Part shown: in pieces, positions 1 to 13,300 of the stretch
Position numbering within the stretch: position 1 is the stretch's first letter
How the letters are laid out: every line of letters begins with the position of its first letter
Source: Pseudeuparius sepicola
Taxonomy: Eukaryota; Arthropoda; Insecta; Coleoptera; Anthribidae
Length of the DNA stretch: 64,000 bases
Direction: 5' to 3'
Assembly: GCA_963920635.1 (NCBI GenBank)
Contig: OY987301.1
Span: 16,348,501 to 16,412,500 of the forward strand
The notes under the pieces: generated by a model
Seen by the model: only the letters and a program-made list of their open reading frames with translations
Told to the model about the DNA's origin: nothing
Databases searched by the model: none
Made by a program: the position numbers and the translations under genes

Positions 1-3000
1 GTAAATATTGCACAGAAAAAAGTAGGGAATTGATTAAAAAACATTACCTACATGACAATTTTATGTACCTGGAAGTAAATTGAGACAAATAAAATACAAA
101 TTCCAAAATAAAAGTTTATTTTAAAATAAAGGCGACAAAATATCTAGGATAAGGTATACATTTTCAACTTTAATTATTTATCTTAACTGATTTATTAATT
201 TTAAATTTCACTTTAATAGGAAAAGCATGTAAGACAGGTAGCTTTTACATATTTTTATATAATTTTTAATGTTGAGGCATCTAACAAAAAGAATTACAAA
301 TAATTATCTTATTAAAGGGACCAGAACCTCAAGATTAATTCCATCTTTGACTACGAAGGTCTAGGTTCATTAGCACAATATTTTGCCAGTTTTTCCCTTG
401 ATAGAGCTTCTATCATGACTTAGAAAATAAAAAACTGTAGTAATTACATACTTTTTATGTCTGCGCTGCCCAAAATTCTCTATGAAATTGCTCTCAATAA
501 ATTGTTGACTACAAATGCAAGTACCTAAATACTTGTAGACAGTATAAAATTTTTTCTTTTTATTGCTGCAATCCACTTGTCTCTAATATCACCTTATCTC
601 TTGGAAAACTGCAAAGTTATTAGCAAAGATTTTTAAGACTTTGGTACATCCAAATACAACACAGGAGTTGACCCTCTTTTTTGTCATTTACAACAGAGAG
701 AATATAGCCACATAGCTAAATTAAATTTTCTCTCCGATCTAAAAATAATATTAAACCAAACACCAACTAAGAAAACTCAACGCCGTTTTATACGAAACTG
801 CCGCCACGACACGAACTCAAATCAAATATAAATAATACAATAATTACTCCTATTCGTATTGGGACTTGGGACAGAAGGAAAATCAAAATGACGTTTGACA
901 ACGGAACTCGTTTGAAGCACAGGACACAAAAATAGAAAGTTAGGACAAACACCTCTTTTGTGTTATGTGGTTTTTGCCGGAATCAGCTGATTTATTTACT
1001 ATTTCACTTACTCAAGTTTGGCTGCCAGTTTCTCTCTCTACACTCCTTCCATCTACTTGTCAATTCAATGATTGTAAATTACATTTAAAGCCAGACTTGT
1101 AAAAAGACCACAGGCAAACTTACATACAAAAAAACCTGTTAGCTCCACTTGAAGTTCATATTGTTTCAAAGTTGGACTGTTGGATAAATCATTTACAATG
1201 TGTGTAAAAAAAACACCTTACGTCGACCGAGGCGTTTAGTGTGTTTATACTTCTATACTCTTAGACAAATAATAAACATAGACTAACCTAAAGGCTGCAT
1301 TGTAATCAGCCAACATAAAAATGCCTACTCAAAACAAAAACAACAAATGCCTGCATTATATGATAACCAGAGGTTACATTTCCTATGCCACAAATCCAAC
1401 ACTTTACTCTTCCCATCGTTCTTAAAACTACACTAATTAACTAATTACTAACTTAACTATATGCCTTTTGTCCAATAATCCCAAAACCTACTCAAAAAAA
1501 CAAGAATAACGCAAAAGTAAACACTCGAAACACATCAACAAAAAGCGGCGAAATCTCAACGAACTCTGGATCAGCTGTTGGGGCATAATAAAGCAAATGC
1601 GCAACGATCACAAAGAGTTCGTGCAACGTTGCCACGTTAGCCAGAATAAGCAATTTATTAAGGATATTATTTATAGACCAAGTTCGATCAGTAAATTCAC
1701 AAAATCAGTAAAGTTTATTGTTAAATGATAACGGTCCAATTTTTTACTATAGGTATGTAGATTGTTAGTTGTTCCAAATTGATGATTTTTAACGTTGGTT
1801 ATAAATTTATTTCGTAAGTACAAGATACATTTATGAAGAAGTTTGATAATGGTGCAATCATTGCAGTGTACTGTTTTAGATTTCTATTACTAACTCTGAG
1901 TCTATACAATATACCCTGAACTTTATTACATCGACATTCTTGAACACAATTACTTTTCTCATAGAATTTATTTTATGAAGTTTTGTCGTATGTGAAACGG
2001 AAATGGGATATTTTTGTTTATTTATTATGGTAATTTCCTTAAAAAATTGCCAAAAAAATTAACTGTTCACAGCTAATAAAACGTGATTAACACTGTGTTT
2101 GAAGTTCCGAGATATTGCGCCGACGCAAATTCCTGCTCAAGATCAAGACATTGTTAAGTGATTTGCGGTCCACCTAATAATAATTTATTTTACATAGAAG
2201 TCAACCTTCAAATTTTTACATATTAATGTAGGTGCTTGGCACAAGGTAATTAAGTAGGTTTTGTCCATGTGCGAAATTAATAAACTGTCCAAAGTAAGGT
2301 AAACAATAGTATATTACTCAACGAGCGGGTTATGAAAGTCATTACTCGTTTGGGAGAATTCCGAGTAGTCTGAAATCTATTCCACTGCACATTGCCCTAC
2401 TCTATAAATGTTATATAGTTCTGGGACAAAAAAATTTAATATTTTCTGACGGAGAGGTACAAACGTGTTCATTTATTTATTACTAAAATATCGTAGAAAA
2501 AAATGTTAATAAAAAGAACTATCAACTCCGTTCTGTGATGGCGTTTTTTGTTCTGTCTGTCATTTTGCAGGAATTCTGTACAAATTTGCACTTTGGCTCG
2601 CACAATGTGAAGGTATATTTACTGCCCCCATAAATATTCAGCAACGTGTGAAGTGTATTCTCTCGTAATGTAATTATTATTGCCTGCCAATGCGCTGCGC
2701 CCATTTTGATTCAAGGTTTCGCCTTCTATTGTATTCGATAATCTTCGAGTGCATGTAGAAACAGAAAATTTCAAAACTCAACAAAAATTCTTCGGCGAAT
2801 TTCTGTGGTTTCGCATGAGCGAGGTCTACATTGACACTGATCCCATGATTTTGCGCATACAAAACTTTCGTGACGAAATAGCTACTAAATAACCTTGTTG
2901 GTGCGGTAAATCTAACAGTCTGCATTTTATTCAGAACTACCGGACAATATGTACGCAGATTTGTCAGGAAAGTGTAACATGTTATGTAGCTCGAATACTT

Positions 3001-4672
3001 ATTGCTCTTGTCTTATATATTATGTGGGTATCTAGAGATTGGACACGAACACGAATTACGACGCCAAAGATTCTTTGGCCTCAAATAAAAATATAGTATC
3101 AAACGGAGCCTATCGGTAAAAAGCATGTTTAAAATGTCATTTAAGGTCTACCCTAAATTAAAAAATTACTTACCACACTATCCCCTTTCCATTGTGATGT
3201 CTTAAACGAAATTACCCAAATTAAACAAGAATAAGTAAATGCCCCATTATTCAATCATGGCTGTAATATCGGTAGGTATATCCTTTTCGGTTAAACATTA
3301 TTTATTAAAGCTAAAGCTAAAATCCAATTTTAAGGTAAACTAGGAGGCACGCGTCCCTTATTAGAGTATTCAATTATGTTGTCTCCTAAATCTTGGCCTC
3401 TGACAATGTAATTTATTCAACGGTTTAAGATTGCGAAAGCAGCGGATACCAAACATTTCTCCGAAACTTTGTGGGCGCATCGTTTGACGCAAACCTGATT
3501 TGATATCTTGAAAAAGCCTTCGGATTTTATAGGAAGCGATATTTCCGTCTCGAAAAGCAGTACCTAGCAAAGAATACAAGCAAACTAACGCTGAACTTGG
3601 ACTGGTTTGTTGTGTATTATAGGCGTAGCTTTTAGCATTCGTGCTGATTATTTCAGCATTTTACTCGACGCGGATTTCCGGAGAGACAATCTGTTGTCTG
3701 TTACGTAAACAGGTTCATTGGTGCGTCCTGGGTATCCTATTATTTTTAAAATGTCGCTTTTGTGCCTTTTTCCCATGTGCCCTCACGCCTTCTTCGTTCC
3801 GCGTATTTCTAATCACTTTTACTGCGGGCTTCCTGCAAAAAGTCAAGATCACTTAATTGCATCGTGAGAATTAAAAGGCCGATAACATTGAAAGTGCCGC
3901 CTGAACCTTAACTGTGTCTTAAAAACCGATTTTGTCCGTATAGCGATGAATGGTCCCCATTCATCAGTCTTCTAATTAAGCGATCATTTAGATACAAAGG
4001 GTGATGCAACAAATCAATTTGCAATTAACAAAGAGAATCTTTCAAAGGATAAATGTTTAGTCGGTACATGGTTAAATGTCAGTTGTCAGCGAACTTCATT
4101 ATTAGAATAAGATATCGTAATTAACATCAAGTTGTATTTCTTCGGGCAGCTTAAACATGGCCTTACAATAGACTTTTTAGATATCACGATTCATATAATA
4201 ATTATATTGTGCCCAAACACTTTACATCCGTGAGTAAAGTATATATTTTCATTGTTATTGATTTTTTTAATCGTCCAGTAGGTCTGCTATTAATTGTTCT
4301 CGTTCGAAACATAAAATTTGTAGGAAGCTTCATATTCTCCAGCTAGTAGTCCATATTCGGTTTAATTTGTCATCCAGTCCAAAGCACACCCATCACTGTC
4401 CTGGGGCACCAACGCTCCATACTTACGAATCTGTTGGAGTTTTGGACCAACAAAATAATTATTATTCATTTATCTATCCGCTTTCGCTTCCAGAAATATG
4501 ACACGACCGGTGCAAAGTTCCAATAATTTTATCGACCTATCAAAGAAGGCATTGATTTAATTAGACATTAGTTTTCGTACCTTTCCTGAAAACATAATTT
4601 CTTGTATAGGTAAATTGTTAAAACAGTAAGTTGGCCATGATAAACGAATTATTGCAAGTTTGCACACGTAGG
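1..4672. other. no gene recognised
   Basis: Mostly AT-rich. Slightly GC-richer stretches at 2520-2960 and 3360-3880 hold short open frames (82 residues at most) without known motifs or splice context. Confidence 0.5.
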
Positions 4673-4674
4673 TA

Positions 4675-6542
4675 CAGCGTGTCCCAAATAGTTTGTCCTA
4701 CCCCCTAGATCTCAGGAACTGTAAGAGATACGAAAAAAACTTGAATACGAAAGTTGTAAGGTTGGCAGTGGACGTAACCTCTCTTTTATTTTCACATATA
4801 CAGGGCGATTCGTATTTGCAGGACAAAAATAAAATATTTAGATTTTGACAATTGCATCAATCCTTTAGAATATTTGGATTCTCCATGAAATTTGCTACAG
4901 AACCGTTTCCTTGTTTTGTATTTTGGATGCAGCGTTGCCAAGATATCGAATTTTTCTTGGAATTTAGGGACTTCGTGGAGGTTATGGAAACTGAATGCTG
5001 TATCTTTATTTTAATAGATATCAAAGATCAAAGATATATTTTAGCCGTAGTATGACAGCACAACTGTGTGTGGTGTGGTATGTCGAAATTGGTTTTTGCA
5101 TATACAGTGTGTTCATAACAGGCTCTCAAAATCGGATAATTTCAAACAGCAATAACATACTTTTTTCAAATGGGATGACCCATATTTCTATAGTTTGTTG
5201 GATGCCGGCGTCCAAGCCCCATATTTTATGTAAATAACATTCTATACCAAAAACTACCCGTTTTCGAGATATTTAGTATTTAAGAAAATTTCTTTGCATT
5301 TTTCATTTAGGGGAGAAGGTTTGGAACTATTTTTCCAGACAGTGGCAGAAATAATTGTCATTTTAGATAATACGGGAAATAAAATTCCTATACCCGTATA
5401 CAGTGTGTCCACGGATAGACATCCCAAGAGGACAAATGGACCAAAAATTTCATTTTTCGACAAAAAGTCATTCTTGATAAGTTTTTGCTTCTCGAAAAAA
5501 TATGGTCCACGAAGAGAATTTTCGATTTTTTTATACAGGGTGTCCAAAAAATACAAAAACATGAAATGCGATCAAGAATAAACCCCCTTTATTTTTAAAA
5601 ATATCAAAAACTTTTACTTAGAAAAGTTGTTTAGAATTAAAAGATGTGTACGATTGTCACTTTTCAAACAAATCAGCCAACTCCGTTTTTTTTATTTCCA
5701 AGTGTGAAACTCCTTTGGGTTTAAAATTATCAAAATTATCAAAAATATTTATTTTTCGGCTGCGCCTCACACGGGAATTTGTCACGCGCGCACGGAAAAA
5801 TCTTTATTTCCAGACTCGTAATGAAATATACTATTCCCGTATTATCTAAAATGACAATTATTTCTGCCACTGTCTGGAAAAATAGTTATGGCTTGCTTGA
5901 TAAAACCTTCTCACCTGAATGAAAAATGCAAAGAAATTTTCTTAAATACTAAATATCTCGAAAACGGGTAGTTTTTGGTATAGAATGTTATTTACATAAA
6001 ATGTGTGGCTTGGACGCCGGCATCCAACAAACTATAGAAATATGGGTCATATCATTTGAAAAAAAAAGTTATTGCTGTTTGAAATTATCTGATTTTGAGA
6101 GCCTGTTATGAACACACTGTATATGCAAAAACCAATTTCGACATACCACACCACACACGGTTGTGCTGTCATACTTCGGCTAAAATATATCTTTGATATC
6201 TATTAAAATAAAGATACAGCATTCAGTTTCCATAACCTCCACGAAGTCCCCAAATTCCAAGAAAAATTCGATATCTTGGCAACGCTGCATCCCAAATACA
6301 AAACAAAAAAACGATTCTGTAGCAAATTTCATGGAGAATGCAAATATTCCAAACGATTAATGCAATTGTCAAAATCTAAATATTTTGTTTTTGTCCTGCA
6401 AATACGAATCGCCCTGTATATGTGAAAATAAAAGAAGGGTTACGTCCACTGTCAACCTTACAATTTTTGTATTCAAGTTTTTTTCGTATCTCTTACGGTT
6501 CCTGAGATCCAGGGAGTAGGACAAACTATTTGGGACACGCTG
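4675..6542. mobile_element. palindromic TA-flanked element, about 1.9 kb
   Basis: The ends read CAGCGTGTCCCAAATAG and its complement, flanked by TA (4673-4674 and 6543-6544). The arms (about 4675-5385 and 5835-6542) are complementary throughout with scattered mismatches. About 450 bases in the middle are not palindromic and contain a fragment (GACTCGTAATGAAATATACT) also found near 59205. Confidence 0.85.
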
Positions 6543-6544
6543 TA

Positions 6545-7619
6545 CATAAAATCGCAGGAGAAACATCTTTTTCAAATATTTTTTTGTTCAAATTCGATTT
6601 AGAAATGCCACTTTCTGACACTTTCTCAAACAAATGTCAAATTTGACAGCTAACAGAGATCGCTTGGCCACAACTGTTAATGTCATTTTTGCTCTAATTT
6701 GAAGCAAAAACTGTTCCCGACATAAAATTTTAACCAATGATATATATTTTTTAAATCAAATATGGTGCGGACTTTAATAGTGACACTGAGATAGGGATGT
6801 TGGGCAAGTGTTTAAGCTGGACCGACACTATATGAAAGTGTTGGTCCAGGTTTAAGGCATGCAGATCATCATAACAAGATGATGGAAGTACGTTTTCATT
6901 TATTTTGTCTATATTTCAAGGCACATTTGACATCGGATATGGGCGACAGTATAGTTTCTGTTATTGTATAAGTGAAACCTTTATGAAAAGAAAATCGATC
7001 GTTTTTTTTCCGTAACATTTGATATATATAGAGGTTTGAAGTACGCCAAGTAATGTCATATTTTTAATAAAAAATCTCTATTGTACATGGTATTCTGAAA
7101 ATTGACTATTTTAAAATTCATAGCTGCCATGTAATAATAACCCAATGGAAATAGTAGTGTCTATGTGAGATATCTTCCATTAGGACAATCTAAAAAAGAC
7201 ATACCTAATTCTGAATGTTACCTATCTGCATTCCTAATGTGTTGAGGGATGCTGAAATCCGTAAAATTCCTTGCTTAATCCATCTGATGTGTTGCATTTA
7301 TAATGAGAGTAGGTATTGTACTATTAATTACAACATAGAAGGTATGCTAAGAGTATTATAATTTGCTGTGATTGGGCAATTTCATTTGTTCATAATTGCT
7401 GAAAATGCATGGCGAAGAAAAAGAAACTTCTTAAATCACAAGACTGAAATTAATTTGATCTATTTTTGCAATTGCTCTACTTTATTGAAACAATATGCAA
7501 TTATATTTTTACATTATTAAACAAGTAGATATTTAGGTAGATATGTTTGTTTATGTATTAGCTAATCCACTACTATTACATATTCCTCGTCTAAGATGGT
7601 CTCCGTTGCGTATGAATAA
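6545..7619. other. no gene recognised
   Basis: AT-rich. It includes GCTGGACCGACACTATAT at about 6818, shared with the dispersed repeat at 14118. Nothing else stands out. Confidence 0.5.
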
Positions 7620-8040
7620 ATAAATTACCGCTCCCACCTCAGACCCACTTACCTGCCTTCGTTTTCATAAGTTATGACAAACTGCGGGAGAGATACTTCA
7701 CAGCCGCAGACACCGCACATTGTTTGCTTTCTCTAGATTTGGGGCATTGCCTTCGGACGCGAAGTAAAAGTGAATCCGAACATGTGAAGCGTGATTTTTC
7801 ATTTCATTGAGCGAACCTGCCTCCCCGAGTCCCCGCCGACACATCTTTCGCTGATTCCATTTATCATGTTCATGTTTTGAATCGCTCGTTAGGCAATTTT
7901 TCGAGAACGAGCGGGTTTACGAAACCCAGTGACTAGACAGCGTGGTATTTTCGACTAATTGGGAGGAAGGGACGTTGCGACATCCGCTTTGCCGAAAGCA
8001 AAGGATAAAAATGATTTAGGACCTGCCAGGAATTATGCAT
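7620..8040. other. GC-richer patch without a recognisable frame
   Basis: Contains CCTGCCTCCCCGAGTCCCCG and similar blocks, unlike the AT-rich surroundings, but no convincing coding frame or splice pair. It could be a regulatory region or non-coding first exon of the ZP gene. Confidence 0.25.
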
Positions 8041-8126
8041 ATTAGTTTGTTATGAAAACGCCGAATAGCGGGCAAGTTTTGTTAAATCCCTTACACAACA
8101 TTTTGAACTTACCTGGAGTGAATTGC

Positions 8127-8753
8127 GCACTTAGAATGGTTGCAAGTCAAACAGCATACAGGGTAGGTCAAAAAATAGAAAAATGTACAAGAGTAAAGTA
8201 CTCTTATTTCAGAAAATTCATCAAAATGTTACTAAGAAAAGTTGTTTAGAATTAAAAGTTATGCATAAACACCAAAACATGGCCTCCTAAGGCAAATTAA
8301 AAAAAAACAATAATTTTCTAAAAAAATTGTAACTTTGTTCAAATTCAAGCATAGGTATTTGTAAAATTAACTTAGATTTTGAATTTTTTTAGGGAATCAC
8401 AAACTTCATGTTTGTTGCAACGATATTAAACCAAACTTTAAAATTTCGCAAGAATTCTTCTGAACAAGGTAAAACATTAGAAATGATAATGTGTATTTTA
8501 AAAAACTCTCATTTAAGGTGCAACATTTTTATTTTAAATATTTATTAAGGAACTGTGGAGACTAATTGACGACAATTTTTTTTCTTAGGAGGCTATGTTT
8601 TGGTATTTAGGCATAGATTTTAATTTTAAACAACTTTTTTTAATAACCTTTTGCTGGATTTTTTGAAATAAGGGTAGGTTACTCTTGAACAATTTTTATT
8701 TTATTTTTTTACCTACCCTGTATGCTGTTTAACTTGCAACCATTCTAAGTGCA
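8127..8753. mobile_element. palindromic element, 0.6 kb
   Basis: The ends GCACTTAGAATGGTTGCAAG and complement begin long arms that stay complementary to near the centre (about 8450). It abuts the fragment holding the hammerhead ribozyme. Confidence 0.75.
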
Positions 8754-9110
8754 TCTAATATGATTATTGAACATGCATCAACTTTCGGCAATATCTGTAT
8801 TTTGGTTGTGCAATTAATAAAAAAAAGTCTCATATAATATGTTGCATACTTAAATGACCAACCACACTGAAGTTTCCAATATCTAATGGAAATTATGTAT
8901 GGGTCTCTCGGAGGTGTGCAGACCACGACAGGTACCTGTTTCGGGCTTGTTGGCCCTCATCAGGCAGACGTAGCGCACCTCAACCGAAAGACCCAGATAC
9001 GTTGGCTAAGTGGAATAGGAAATAGTATAGTGCGGTGAGCATTTACCATCCAACGCCATCTAGCTGGTACTGCCAAAACCAAAGCATTTTGTCCCATATG
9101 CCACAAGCCA
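8754..9110. mobile_element. repeat fragment carrying the hammerhead ribozyme, possible Penelope terminal repeat
   Basis: The stretch around the ribozyme is richer in GC than its flanks and ends before the 9213 palindrome. No reverse transcriptase frame is present. Assignment to a Penelope-like terminal repeat is inferred from the ribozyme type only. Confidence 0.4.
8901..8994 (-). ncRNA. type I hammerhead ribozyme, Penelope-element style
   Basis: On the minus strand the conserved core is complete: CTGATGA (8957-8963), stem II GGGC/GCCC with a CAACAA loop, GAAA (8939-8942), a very short stem III CAG/CTG, and the cleavage triplet GTC ending at 8927. Stem I pairs next to the core for four base pairs. 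After an internal loop it pairs again through GAGGTG/CACCTC and GGGTCT/AGACCC out to 8994 and 8901. The tiny, self-complementary stem III is the form described for ribozymes in Penelope-like retroelements, which probably work as dimers. Confidence 0.8.
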
Positions 9111-9212
9111 TTTCTTTTAAAATTGTAACGGGGACGCTAAATGTTCATTTTGTTTAATATTTTAAATAAAAATTATGTAAACAAAATTTTTTGCATGTGC
9201 GTTGGTTATATA

Positions 9213-9871
9213 CAGTCTATCCACGGATTGCGTTCACATAAGTTGTAAATAACTACAAATTTTCGAGTAGAAATTTGAGCTTCTGAGGATCAGCCCTGCT
9301 TGGTTTGAAACTAATTTGTGACATAATTTTACTTTTGAAAAATCACGCATGCCTTGGAAATGATGAAGAAACAAATTTTCCACATCCGTAAACGTAAAGT
9401 GGTAAAGTGCCCTTTTTGTAGGTTTCTGCTAAAAAATTAAAATGCACAAAAATCAAAGTATGACCTAGGCTGTTGTAATTTTTCACACCTATCCAGTTTT
9501 TTATTGTCAACAAGTTTTCTTAATAACATTTTGATGTGAAAACTATACAAAATGCACTTTTCTAAAAAAGTGCGAAAAATGCCAAAAAATCAAAGTATAG
9601 GCCTAGACTTTCAAAATTTCGCATAGCTACTCAGTTTTTCATTCTGAACAAGTTTCCTTAATACCATTTTGCCGTCAAATCCCCAAAAAGGGCACATTAC
9701 TGATGTGGAAAAGTAGTTTCTTCATAATTTCCAAGGTGATTTTTCGAAAGTAAAATTATAATAATATCACAAATTAGTTTCAAACCAAGCAGTGCCGATC
9801 CCCAGAAGCTCAAATTTCAACTCGATTTTTTTTATTTACGCACCTTATGTGAACTCAATCCGTGGATACTC
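9213..9871. mobile_element. palindromic TA-flanked element, 0.66 kb
   Basis: The arms begin CAGTCTATCCACGG and end CCGTGGATACTC between TA dinucleotides (9211-9212, 9872-9873). The right part resembles 27190-27235, so the family is repeated in the window. Confidence 0.8.
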
Positions 9872-10066
9872 TAGGTTACATAATATTAGTAATAAAATTT
9901 GTATTTATTTTTTATTTCTTATTATTTCTTTGATTTTATTAGGGGGGCATGGGGGCCTAAGATCTCGCCTGTTTGGAGTACCTGTTTTTCTCTGTTTTAT
10001 GTAAGAAATAGTATCGGAAAAAATCATACTGTGTGCATCACCGAATTCTTTCCCTCTTTGTTCCAG

Positions 10067-10303
10067 GCACGCGCCCAGCTCCAGGAAACGGAATTCCTGC
10101 CCCAGGTGTCGGCGACATGCAAAGCGGGCCGCATGAGCATACGGGTGGCGTTCAACCAATCGTTCACGGGCGCCGTCCACGCGAGAGACTTCAGGACGCC
10201 ATCTTGCATGGTGCACGGCGACGGGGCGAAATCGGTGGCCCTGGACATCAACCTGCTGGCCCAACCAGGGGCGACCGACTATTGCGGGCTTCTTGTGAAT
10301 AAC
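10067..10303 (+). CDS. ZP protein exon A: start of the ZP domain
   Basis: Acceptor ttccag and donor aac|gtaagt bound 79 whole codons. The segment opens the ZP-N half (VSATCKAGRMSIRV) and has three of its cysteines. It is far richer in GC than the flanks. No methionine start or signal peptide lies in it, so at least one upstream exon exists. Confidence 0.85.
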
Positions 10304-13300
10304 GTAAGTAGGTTTCTGTTACTGGAAGGTGGAAAGTGCACTGCAACTGCGGGCGCACGGACCTGAACGGAAAACCCAGGTCAAAGTTAACAAAAAGGGT
10401 GTAACAAAAAAGTAGGTCATTCCCCTGACTTTAGACTCCAAGTAGGGCTAATTATTTTGACATGGAACACGGTGGTGTGTGGTGCTTAGATATACGAAAA
10501 TCTCTCTTTAACTATAGACACCAGAAATGGCATTTTTAAATTTAGTTCCAAAAAGTTTACGGCAATGAGACCAGAGGCACATTATAAGCCTCTTCGCATA
10601 TTGACAGATGATATGTCAGATATTTAACCTTGATTTTCTATGTGTCACACATTTAATAGAGAATAAAAAAGAATTCTTTGTTATGATGATCACATACTTT
10701 ATATGTAGGTACATCACAGAAAATGTAAGGATATCTACTGACATTAAAAGAAAATAATGCCAATATCCTAACCAGACAGTAAATTTTCTGAGTACGGCTC
10801 TGTCGTCAACTGTCATTATGGGGGCCTTCAGAAATTCTAGGCATATGCAACATAAATTTAGTGTTCCAGTTAAAGAACAATTTTAGTTTACTTCTTCATG
10901 TTATGTACTATGTACCTACTGCATTTAAAAAATTATAAGACGTGTTTGATAGTTTTTTAATGCTCATAAACTTCTCAAATGATAATTATTAGGTAATCTA
11001 AAACGGGTGGACATTGGACAGTGTAGGTGGTACAAATCCAGGTTATTAAGTTTACAAGTGAAATTTACGTTTTATTGTGAAATCTAACCTAATCTTGTGT
11101 GTGAACCGAAAACGGCATTCCTTTTTCCTGATGTTTTTTAATCAAAGCTCTGAACCAAAATAGCTTAAAGTTGAATTTTATAAAACGAATTTTATTAATA
11201 ACCCCTGTGTTTTATAAGATATTTGGTTGAAATTTGGCACGGATTTTTTTCTTACAGAAATACATTTTTTGCAAAATTTTAGTCTAAGAAGAAATGAAAC
11301 AAAATGGTGATATTATGTGTCCTTTCCCCCTCCCAACTTTTGTCTCTGTATACCAATGGTTAAAATGAATGATTCTTTAGAATCAGAGTAAATTTTACAT
11401 ACTTTTGCTCTTGCAAAATTTTCATTTAGGTTCTTTTTTTTTAAATGGAAACCTTAGTTGGTCATGGTTTGAAAAAATCAGGCATACCTAGAGCTTTCCA
11501 ACGATACAATATTCTATATGGTTATTCAGAAAAATAACGGAAATTACAACTATGGTTTCCATTTAAAAAAACACAAGTTTGTGTCATATCTCCAAAATGG
11601 CAGCTGTAACGGAAAGTAGGATACGATAAACGCATTAGACACACAATTCCCTCCAAATCTGGTATTTACACTTTTTATCTAAAATCAGAAACAACAAACC
11701 TAGATGAAATAGAATAAATCGCCAAAATTTCCTTTTTTCTAAATACTTATCTAGTAAGCCATTCCTTTTTCAAATATCCACAAGGCGCGTTAAATTGGGC
11801 CCACAAAACTGCAATTCTTTCCCCATTTAACCTTTATTCTATCTCCGCTGGTTTCCGAGATCCCCATACTGATCATAAAAAAAAACTCACCTTGTATATC
11901 TCAAAAACGGAAAAGTAATATAATTTTTTAAGTTAAGTTAAACAAGTTTTTTTAGTTCTAGTGCGAAGTAGATTCGTGTCTAAATGAAAAATGAAATAAT
12001 AAAAGGCTCATTGTTTTAGCTCAAAGATTGATCAATGGATTGACGATTGACCTACTTTTTTGTAACTCTCTGTACAGTTCAATAAAAATTGTACTTCTTC
12101 TTCTTTTTATTATTTCAATTTCTTGAAAAAATACAAATCAATATAGCAATAACTAAGATAGAAAATGAGTATTTTATTGGAGATATTTGGCTGCATCCAG
12201 TGTACCTAAACCTACACAATTTCTCTTTATTCCATCACAAGACCAAAACACGGCGAAGGGCGGGTTGCCAGTGAAGGATTACTTTAATAACCCACCATTC
12301 ATCATCCGCCTGTTGTTTGAAGTCGGCCATAAAGCAAGAGCCGCAGAAGGGTTAATTGCATAAAAATTTAATTACGCGATCGCCGCAAAAAAAACATACC
12401 TAACGATTGCCGAGGGGAGGATTGTTATTACCTTACTTATAAGCCTTTACAATTTGAAAAATATTCCCTATTCTCCAGGCAGACATCTGCTTATTAAGTT
12501 ATTATCTACTTTATCAAAGATTGCATTTTGATAGTCGTATTACAGAATGGAATGGAATGACCATCAATTTTGTTTTCCACTTTGGTATCTTCAGCACGGT
12601 CTTGATATTATTGTGGACTGGAGATGAAAGAATCGTGCTCAATTCAATGCAATGCCACAGAGGTTGTTTTATCCATAACAGCTTTTGGTTGTCACCCCGG
12701 TCAGACACAAGCTGGACAACTCTGCATTGGCTAACTAACGTATCCATAAAGAAGAGTCATACAGAAGCTATTGACCTCTTACCCGGTAGTTTGTTTTTTG
12801 AACACATTTGTTAGCTCAGTATGGATAAATTTTGGAAAGTTGAACATTTTGTTCTATAACTATAATATTATTATACCTATATACTGCTGTTAATTTTCTA
12901 TGCGCATCCTCTTAGGTAATTCCAAAGTACTACTTACCTACTAGTTTGAAGTGCATGGAATGCAACATTTCATCAAATAAATTATTAACACTGGTCTAGC
13001 ACGAAGAAAAACGTTTTGTTATTCGGCAAGACACCAGGAGCGTGCTGCCAGTCATTACAGAAAATGTAATCAATCCATATGCCAACAGACATTTCACAGA
13101 GTTTCTATCCAAAAAGTCTACTTATTTCGTTTAAAAAGTCTAATAATTACATCGTTTATTCACTTAATTTCTCGAATCTTTTCTTATCGTTTAAGCAAGA
13201 ACGTATTTAGCACATGTGGTCAAATCTTGCAACTGGATTTTAAACCGATTAAACTGAAATTTTGCACACACTTTTGGTGCTGGTGACAAAAATAGACAAT

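Noticed and set aside
5254..5581. Frames open on both strands (102 and 95 residues)
   Set aside because: They lie in the arm and centre of the 4675-6542 palindrome, have no motif, and arise from its composition.
8052..8249. 65-residue plus-strand frame as first ZP exon
   Set aside because: No signal peptide, and half of it lies inside the palindrome starting at 8127.
9905..10264. 119-residue minus-strand frame over ZP exon A
   Set aside because: It is a shadow of the GC-rich ZP exon; no splice or protein support.
12514..12814. Overlapping frames of 77 and 97 residues on opposite strands
   Set aside because: No recognisable domain, no splice context, and neither strand is favoured.
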